Positions 7,474 to 12,061 of a DNA stretch of 12,061 nt are shown piece after piece. Under the pieces are notes generated by a model. That model did no database searches. It saw nothing but the letters and a program-made list of their open reading frames with translations, and was not told where the DNA came from. The position numbers and the translations under genes are program-made. Source of the stretch: Rickettsiales bacterium (GTDB lineage: Bacteria > Pseudomonadota > Alphaproteobacteria > Rickettsiales > UBA1997). The stretch spans positions 10,048 to 22,108 of the forward strand of contig CANMEW010000007.1 of the NCBI GenBank assembly GCA_947496905.1, read 5' to 3'. Position 1 is the first letter of the stretch; each line of letters begins with the position of its first letter.

Positions 7474-8762
7474 TCATTGCTGGCTTTGCCATAATTTGCC
7501 ATCGCAGTTGCTGCAAATTTTGTTTTTGCTACTCCAGCTTTATTTTCTCCACCGCTTACAGTGTTAGCATTTGTTGCCTCTGCATAAGGAGGATTGATTA
7601 ACACCAAAATCTTTTTCCCTTCAGCAATTGCTTTCCGCAATTCAAGTGGGACTTTGTTGGTAAGGCTGTAATCAATTTCACCACCATCGGTAATATCATC
7701 GTTTAAATAATCATATTGAAACCGCTGCGCCGCAACGCAGGTTTTGGTTGCTTTCATCACATCAATATCGGCTTGGTCTAAAGTGCTCATGAAAATATTG
7801 CGCGGGTTGGAATGTTTGACCTCTAAGTTTCCAACGCCGCAGCACATGTCCCAAACGATGTAATCTTTTTGCCAGTTTTTGCTGAGCGTTTCGCTGAGCT
7901 TGTCGTAGGCTTTATCAACCACGGCAAGTGGCGTGTAGAAAGCGCCTTTGAAGCTGCGTTCATCAAGCGCAATCAAACTGTCGCGGCGCTCGAGTAGATA
8001 ATTTCGATATTCAGCTTTTGGGGGTTTGTGGTAAATTGCCCAGAATTGGCGGTAGCCTTCCTTGTTGCCGAGTTCGTAGATTTTTCCGTCTAAACTAAAA
8101 ACCGGTGCGTTGTTTTTGTGCAGTAATTCTGCTGGCAAATTGGCATGAGTTGAAACCGTGCCGTCATGCATGATGTCAGCGAAAAATAACAGTGCGTATT
8201 TTTCTTCGGCTACGCCTTTAATTTCTCGTCCCACCATCTCTACCCATTTGTCGAAAACCTGCTTGAGATTGTCGGGCGTGATTTGCGTGCGGATTATGTC
8301 GCCGGATTTAATCGCGGCTTTGACCGTGCTGATGAATTCGTCTTCGTGTGTTGAGAGTTTGAAGGACACGAAATGCGTGCCGATATGTGCAGACACTTCA
8401 TCCAACGCTTCCTGAGTGTATTGGCTGGCGGATTTGCCCCATTTAATTGTTTTCTTTTTTAGGAAGGGTAGCACGTCTGAAGTCTTCATCAGTGCGGCTT
8501 TTTCCGTATCAACCACTGCTAAAAATGGCGGAATTTTTTCACCAGCATTGAGGTCGACTTGAACGTAATGCAGCAATTGCGTGAACATGGCGTAGCTTGA
8601 AGTGCCGCCCTTATTTTTTGCCTCAAACCAAATTTCATCAGTGCGGATGTCGATTAAACCTTTGGTGTAACCTTTTAGCCCCAGAGCCGCGATGTAGATA
8701 TCTTTAACGTCCTCCTCGGTTTTGGCGAGCTTGAGATTGTTGTAGAGATTGGGTGTGCTCAT
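7455..8762 (-). CDS. N-terminal fragment of the type IIG-like enzyme: nuclease-like domain plus methyltransferase motifs
   Basis: These 435 residues are the longest intact piece. Near the N-terminus, LIDIRTDEIWFEAKNKG (36-52) has the spacing of a PD-(D/E)xK nuclease site, with D38, E47 and K49 as candidate residues. The methyltransferase half shows motif X, GAFYTP (273-278), motif I, WDMCCGVGNLE (304-314, SAM binding), and the catalytic motif IV NPPY (390-393), as in N6-adenine enzymes. The frame ends at TAA 7455-7457 soon after ASNELFTQF, where family members normally continue with more of the methyltransferase fold and the target-recognition part. If made, it would be a truncated protein that should bind SAM poorly or not at all. 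The nuclease assignment rests on the motif alone. Confidence 0.8.
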   Translation of the reverse strand: MSTPNLYNNLKLAKTEEDVKDIYIAALGLKGYTKGLIDIRTDEIWFEAKNKGGTSSYAMFTQLLHYVQVDLNAGEKIPPFLAVVDTEKAALMKTSDVLPFLKKKTIKWGKSASQYTQEALDEVSAHIGTHFVSFKLSTHEDEFISTVKAAIKSGDIIRTQITPDNLKQVFDKWVEMVGREIKGVAEEKYALLFFADIMHDGTVSTHANLPAELLHKNNAPVFSLDGKIYELGNKEGYRQFWAIYHKPPKAEYRNYLLERRDSLIALDERSFKGAFYTPLAVVDKAYDKLSETLSKNWQKDYIVWDMCCGVGNLEVKHSNPRNIFMSTLDQADIDVMKATKTCVAAQRFQYDYLNDDITDGGEIDYSLTNKVPLELRKAIAEGKKILVLINPPYAEATNANTVSGGENKAGVAKTKFAATAMANYGKASNELFTQF

Positions 8763-8764
8763 TT

Positions 8765-10129
8765 TTAAACTGGGATAAGAATGGTGACGCGAAGTCCGCC
8801 AAGTGTGGAGTCGGAAAGCGTGATTCTTCCACCGTGAGAGGTGACGGCATCCATTGCGATGGCTAGGCCGAGGCCCGATCCGCCGGAGACAATTTTTTTG
8901 TCGAGATTGCGTGAATTGTCGATTCGGTAAAATGGTTTGAACACGTTGCTGCGCTCGCTTTCAGGGATTCCGGGGCCGTCATCATCAAGGGTAATCATTA
9001 AGTTATTACTTACGAGTGTAGCTGAAAGTCTAACCTTGCTGCCGTAATTGAAGGCATTGTCGACAAGATTTATTAGCGCCCGTTTGAGTGCTAATTTTTT
9101 TACAGGAATTTCTAGTTCGCTCGCTAGGTCAAGAGAATATTCGATGTGAATTTTCATCTTGGCGTAGTAGTCGATTATTTTTTCCTGCAGGAATTTTTTA
9201 ATTTTAGTTTTGACGGTTTTTTCCTTGTCGTCTGAGCGTGCGAAATCGAGATATTCATCCACCAATTTTTCCATGTCGGAAATGTCGCTTTTGAGATCTT
9301 CGATCTCTTGTGAATCACTCATCATTTCGAGCTGCAATTTCATGCGAGTTAGTGGCGTGCGTAAATCGTGAGACACTGCAGAAAGCATGTCTGTTCGCTG
9401 AGTAATTTGCCGCATCACCCTCTCTTTCATTTTGATGAAAGAAATAGTAAGTGATCTGATCTCCGTTGAGCCCGCTGGTTTTAAATTTACTACATCTTGT
9501 CCGCGACCAAATTTTTCTGCGGCGTCGCTTAAATCGCGGATGGGACGCACCTGATTCTTCAAAAAAATTATTGAAATAAGCGAAGTAACCAGCGCGGATA
9601 AAATCATCCAAAAGGTGAATACGTAAGCACTGGAGCTGGTAATTTTTTTGATCGGAACTTCAAAAGAAAGGACGCCCTGAGTGGTTTGAACCTTCACCGT
9701 GATTAAGTCATCATCATCGTGATTTTCGTAAATTTCGTAGGGGTATAATCCGTGATTTTTTAATTCTGATTTAAAGCGGTTGTAGGGATCGATTAGTGGG
9801 TTGATGTAATCGTAAATCCAATTTTTTCTCCATCTGCTGTCGGCAATTTTTTTCTTTTTTAATCTCCGCCTTTCCTCGAAAGAAAAATTCAGTCCGGTAT
9901 TTTCTGAGAGATCACGCAGAAGTTTTTCGTAGTCAGGTTTGTTGACTGATTTTTTCACAAAGACCATTTCAGTGACCACGCTGCGCGCCATTTGCTTACT
10001 GATCACGTCTAAGTGGGTGTAGTAAAAGACGTAAATTGAAACCAGCTGCACAACCAGAGTTGACAAGGTGATGATCAATAAAAATCTTCCGTAAAGAGAG
10101 CGTGGAATGAGTTTTTTTAACCTTTGCAT
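8765..10129 (-). CDS. envZ: EnvZ-type sensor histidine kinase
   Basis: This is a membrane-bound two-component sensor that would autophosphorylate and pass phosphate to a response regulator. The 454 residues contain a first membrane helix (about 16-37), a periplasmic sensor of about 130 residues, a second helix (about 168-190), a HAMP linker (about 191-243), the dimerisation/phosphoacceptor box with H254 in SHDLRTPLTRMK, and a full HATPase domain: N-box N358 in NLVDNAFNYG, G1 DDDGPGIP, F-box FKPFYR and G2 GGSGLGLAI. The LTRMKLQLEMM helix is characteristic of EnvZ-like kinases, hence the symbol, but the signal is unknown. A charged KKKK/DDDD-rich periplasmic loop is noticeable. No regulator gene (ompR-like) is adjacent; it may be unlinked. 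The gene is divergent from pstB across a 74-nt gap, so a phosphate-related role is possible but unproven. Confidence 0.88.
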   Translation of the reverse strand: MQRLKKLIPRSLYGRFLLIITLSTLVVQLVSIYVFYYTHLDVISKQMARSVVTEMVFVKKSVNKPDYEKLLRDLSENTGLNFSFEERRRLKKKKIADSRWRKNWIYDYINPLIDPYNRFKSELKNHGLYPYEIYENHDDDDLITVKVQTTQGVLSFEVPIKKITSSSAYVFTFWMILSALVTSLISIIFLKNQVRPIRDLSDAAEKFGRGQDVVNLKPAGSTEIRSLTISFIKMKERVMRQITQRTDMLSAVSHDLRTPLTRMKLQLEMMSDSQEIEDLKSDISDMEKLVDEYLDFARSDDKEKTVKTKIKKFLQEKIIDYYAKMKIHIEYSLDLASELEIPVKKLALKRALINLVDNAFNYGSKVRLSATLVSNNLMITLDDDGPGIPESERSNVFKPFYRIDNSRNLDKKIVSGGSGLGLAIAMDAVTSHGGRITLSDSTLGGLRVTILIPV

Positions 10130-10147
10130 TGTGTTATCGTAAAACTG

Positions 10148-10176
10148 ATTTTATGTTGATGCGCCCTTGCGTTTAA
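10148..10176 (-). promoter_or_regulatory. candidate sigma-70 promoter of the histidine kinase gene
   Basis: On the minus strand TTAAAC (10176-10171) is followed by a 17-nt spacer and TAAAAT (10153-10148), which matches TATAAT at five of six positions. It ends about 18 nt before the kinase ATG, so the leader would be very short. The -35 is weak. For the divergent pstB I could not choose a convincing promoter in the same 74-nt gap. Confidence 0.35.
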
Positions 10177-10203
10177 TGGATTCCCGCCACTTTTGTAAAA
10201 ATT

Positions 10204-10962
10204 ATGAACAGCAAAATTTCAGCAAAAAATATCAATTTGTCATACGGCCAAAAACAAGCTCTATTCGACATTAATTTAGACTTCAAAGAGCACAGTGTTA
10301 CCGCTTTGATTGGCCCATCTGGCTGCGGAAAATCTTCCTTCTTGCGCTGCATCAATCGTATGAATGACACGATTTTGGGATGCAAAATTTCCGGCGAAAT
10401 TACTCTCGATGGTCAAAATATTTACCGCAGTAATTTAGATTTAGTGTTGCTTCGCGCCTCAGTTGGCATGGTGTTTCAAAAGCCGAATCCTTTTCCGAAA
10501 TCAATTTACGAAAATGTTGCTTATGGCCCAAGAATTCACGGACTTTTTCAAAATAAAAAAGAGCTCGATGAGATTGTGGAGAAGAGCCTAACCAAAGCCG
10601 GATTGTGGAATGAGGCAAAAGATCGCTTGCATGAACAGGCCAACAGTCTTTCTGGCGGTCAGCAACAAAGGCTTTGTATCGCACGTACAATCGCGATTGA
10701 GCCGGAAGTTATTCTGATGGACGAGCCTTGTTCAGCGCTCGATCCAATTGCTACAGCAAAAATTGAAGAGCTGATTGATGAGCTGAAGGATAATTTTACC
10801 ATCATCATTGTGACCCATTCGATGCAGCAGGCGGCAAGAGTTTCAAACATGACTGCCTTTTTTAACATGGGCAAAATCATTGAATATGGAACAACTGACA
10901 AAATTTTTACCAATCCGTCCAACCAGCAGACGCAAGACTACATTACGGGTAGGTTTGGCTGA
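10204..10962 (+). CDS. pstB: phosphate ABC transporter ATP-binding protein PstB
   Basis: PstB is the cytoplasmic ATPase that powers PstCA phosphate uptake. At 252 residues it is of standard size. Motifs in order are Walker A GPSGCGKSS (37-45), Q-loop QKPNPFPKSIYENVAYGPRI (92-111), which is highly typical of PstB, signature NSLSGGQQQR (147-156), Walker B VILMDEP (169-175) with catalytic E174, and the H-loop H205 in VTHSMQQAARVS. The C-terminus DYITGRFG is also PstB-like. pstS, pstC, pstA and phoU are not in the window; the downstream partner is tatB, so the transporter genes are dispersed, as seen in some reduced alphaproteobacteria. The start follows AAAAATT with no Shine-Dalgarno sequence; the stop overlaps tatB. 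Confidence 0.95.
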   Translation: MNSKISAKNINLSYGQKQALFDINLDFKEHSVTALIGPSGCGKSSFLRCINRMNDTILGCKISGEITLDGQNIYRSNLDLVLLRASVGMVFQKPNPFPKSIYENVAYGPRIHGLFQNKKELDEIVEKSLTKAGLWNEAKDRLHEQANSLSGGQQQRLCIARTIAIEPEVILMDEPCSALDPIATAKIEELIDELKDNFTIIIVTHSMQQAARVSNMTAFFNMGKIIEYGTTDKIFTNPSNQQTQDYITGRFG

Positions 10963-11348
10963 TGTTCGGATTTTCTTTTGCGGAATTAATACTGGTTCTT
11001 TTGGTCACTTTAATTTTTATTAAACCAAAAGATCTGCCGGAAATAGCTCATTTTCTTGGTAAATCTTTTTATCGCTGCAAGCGCTTGTTTAATGACTTGA
11101 AGACCTCAGTCAGGGAGATGGAAAGAGATCTTGGTGTCGATGATTTGAAGCATGAGCTTAATCGTGGAATTGCCGAAGAAAAAGCTCGGCTAGAAGATGA
11201 GACGACTGTAATAGTTGATATCTATGGCAATGAACACCGCGTATCAAATGTGAATGAGTTGAGATCAGATTTGACCAAGGAGGAGGTGGAGTTGGAGGTA
11301 AAAAATCTGAATGAAAAAAATCTAAATTCAGGTCCTGCAGATAAATAA
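10962..11348 (+). CDS. tatB: twin-arginine translocase subunit TatB
   Basis: TatB forms, with TatC, the receptor for folded proteins bearing twin-arginine signals. The 128 residues begin MFGFSFAELILVLLVTLIFI, a very short periplasmic N-terminus and one membrane helix with the conserved Glu at position 8. KPKDLPEIAHFLGK follows, then an amphipathic helix (to about 65) and a charged, poorly conserved acidic tail. The MFGFSFAEL start and the length favour TatB over TatA. At the hinge the usual Gly-Pro is Lys-Pro (K21-P22). The ATG overlaps the pstB TGA (TGATG), so the two are cotranslated. tatC and tatA are not nearby. A promoter-like TTGACA begins only 12 nt after the stop. Confidence 0.85.
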   Translation: MFGFSFAELILVLLVTLIFIKPKDLPEIAHFLGKSFYRCKRLFNDLKTSVREMERDLGVDDLKHELNRGIAEEKARLEDETTVIVDIYGNEHRVSNVNELRSDLTKEEVELEVKNLNEKNLNSGPADK

Positions 11349-11359
11349 TTTAACTCCTG

Positions 11360-11387
11360 TTGACAACTAAAAAGCGCCAAATCTAAT
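11360..11387 (+). promoter_or_regulatory. strong candidate promoter for the 23S rRNA transcript
   Basis: A perfect -35 box TTGACA (11360-11365) is followed by a 16-nt spacer and TCTAAT (11382-11387), five of six matches to TATAAT. The next bases, GGGCGTCC, form a GC-rich discriminator as expected of growth-regulated rRNA promoters. It begins 12 nt after the tatB stop and about 400 nt before the 23S gene. It is the best sigma-70 match I saw in the window. Confidence 0.6.
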
Positions 11388-11393
11388 GGGCGT

Positions 11394-11757
11394 CCTCTTA
11401 ATGTTTTCGTTGCTGAAATAGCTGGAAATGTATGAGTTGTAGATGACCTTCCTAGCAGCCAAATTCAAGGCTGAAAATCTCTTTTTAAAATTAAGTTTTA
11501 GCTTCCACTCAAAATATTTTTAATTAAATTTTTTTGAGTGCGGCTTGAGTTTGCTTTTGAATAAATTTTGAAGATCTACGTTGTTTAAAATCGTAAATAA
11601 TTGATAACTAGAGAATACCGCAATTTGCGGTGGCAGCAATGCTTCCGTGTAATTAGCGAATTCAATAAACTACAAATTTTTGTAAGTTTATCTCAAGACC
11701 AAGTCTTATTATTTTCAAAGTGAAATGGTGCAGTTTATTCTGCACATAGCATTAAAA
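11394..11757 (+). promoter_or_regulatory. hairpin-rich leader of the 23S rRNA transcript; no protein or tRNA gene seen
   Basis: This stretch of about 360 nt has no credible reading frame, no tRNA and no 16S sequence. It contains a series of inverted repeats: CACTCAAAA/TTTTGAGTG (11506-11540), ACCGCAA/TTGCGGT around one T (11617-11631), ATAAACTACAAA/TTTGTA-a-GTTTAT (11665-11691, twelve pairs with one bulge), AAGAC/GTCTT (11695-11707), and GTGCAG/CTGCAC (11728-11745). CTCTTTTTAAAA near 11479-11490 faintly resembles an antitermination boxA. The last hairpin, just before the mature 5' end, could belong to the precursor processing region. No intrinsic terminator for tatB stands out, so tatB transcripts might read into the rRNA. 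Confidence 0.45.
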
Positions 11758-12061
11758 ACATAAGCAAAAGAAGGGCATTTGATGGATGCCTTGGCATAGA
11801 AAGGCGATGAAGGACGTAACAGGCTGCGATAAGCCTCGGGTAGCTGCCAATAAGCTTTGATCCGAGGATTTCCGAATGAGGCAACTCACTCTCTCTTAGA
11901 GAGTATCCCTAACTGAATTCATAGGTTAGGGAAGCAAAACCCAGTGAACTGAAACATCTAAGTAACTGGAGGAAAGGACATCAACAGAGACTCCGTTAGT
12001 AGTGACGAGCGAACGCGGACCAGGCCAGTCCTGACGAATTGTTAATTAGAATAACGTGGAA
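11758..12061 (+). rRNA. rrl: 23S ribosomal RNA, 5' part (runs off the window)
   Basis: Recognised from conserved domain I sequence: GATGGATGCCTTGGCA (11781 on), GGCGATGAAGGACGT, GATTTCCGAATG, CTAACTGAATTCATAGGTTAG, GAACTGAAACATCTAAGTA and GTAGTGACGAGCGAACGC. The mature 5' end is placed about 22 nt before GATGGATGCC by comparison with E. coli, so it is accurate to a few bases. The helix-9 region is short (a simple CTCTCT/AGAGAG stem near 11891-11905), so the intervening sequence found there in many alphaproteobacteria is absent. The gene immediately upstream is tatB rather than 16S rRNA and tRNA-Ile/Ala, so the ribosomal RNA genes are not in the classical operon order here. Confidence 0.95.

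Larger units (their letters stand above)
6672..8762 (-). pseudogene. type IIG-like restriction endonuclease/N6-adenine methyltransferase, disrupted (whole locus)
   Basis: Three minus-strand pieces in different frames line up as one protein in the correct order: nuclease-like N-terminus and methyltransferase motifs (7455-8762), a middle part (6910-7473), and the C-terminus (6672-6944). The intact enzyme would be a single chain that both cleaves and methylates DNA. Two lesions are visible. At about 7455-7475 the frame stops right after ASNELFTQF and resumes in another frame, with sequence missing compared with what I expect of the family. At the T5 run 6941-6945 one extra base shifts the frame: removing it joins YLADK to ILSAEALAALDAG. 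The kinase gene stops 2 nt before the first ATG. With the domain after NPPY missing, the enzyme is probably inactive. An assembly error could explain the homopolymer slip but not the other break. Confidence 0.8.

Noticed and set aside
9315..9611. Minus-strand frame of 98 codons inside the histidine kinase
   Set aside because: It is an alternative frame of the HAMP/H-box region, which is clearly coding in the main frame.
11349..11757. Possible 16S-23S spacer with tRNA genes
   Set aside because: The gap is bounded upstream by tatB, no 16S 3' end is present, and no cloverleaf with a T-loop motif could be found.
11880..11935. Intervening sequence in helix 9 of 23S rRNA
   Set aside because: The helix is short and colinear with E. 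coli domain I, so no insertion is present.
1..12061. CRISPR arrays, insertion sequences with transposases, toxin-antitoxin pairs, prophage genes
   Set aside because: No regularly spaced direct repeats, transposase motifs, small paired toxin-like frames or phage structural genes were seen on either strand.

Overview
The window looks like a chromosomal segment of an AT-rich alphaproteobacterium, most likely a member of the Rickettsiales or a close host-associated relative. Four observations support this. The proteins have an alphaproteobacterial flavour (CcmH, a stand-alone pyruvate dehydrogenase E2, an EnvZ-type kinase, a TatB). A 23S rRNA gene starts directly behind a protein operon with no 16S or spacer tRNAs in front of it. 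A long palindromic intergenic element is present. A restriction enzyme gene is decaying. The lineage is inferred from gene content and layout, not from a tree.

Layout. Positions 1-1253 (+): the 3' end of an ABC transporter ATPase gene overlaps pyrB (aspartate carbamoyltransferase). pyrB converges on pdhC (-), and a perfect 34-nt palindrome between them can terminate transcription from both sides. A 141-bp palindromic element lies just upstream of pdhC. Positions 2829-6558 (-): a run of housekeeping genes is read in the order yidC, efp, dapF, ccmH. It covers membrane protein insertion, translation of polyproline stretches, meso-diaminopimelate/lysine synthesis and cytochrome c maturation. dapF abuts efp with no spacer and ccmH overlaps dapF. 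Positions 6672-8762 (-): a single type IIG-like restriction-methylation gene has been broken into three pieces. One break is an apparent deletion after the NPPY motif, the other a one-base slip in a homopolymer. Positions 8765-10129 (-): an EnvZ-type sensor histidine kinase. Positions 10204-11348 (+): pstB (phosphate ABC transporter ATPase) and tatB overlap and are divergent from the kinase. Positions 11360-12061 (+): a strong promoter-like sequence, a leader of about 360 nt rich in hairpins, and the first 300 or so bases of 23S rRNA.

Most genes are ordinary core functions. Few starts have a recognisable Shine-Dalgarno sequence, and coupling by overlapping stop and start codons is used at ABC/pyrB, dapF/ccmH and pstB/tatB. 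I found no convincing new biological system. The points worth a second look are the separated 23S gene, the palindromic element, the decayed restriction gene, and the duplicated-looking N-terminus of DapF.
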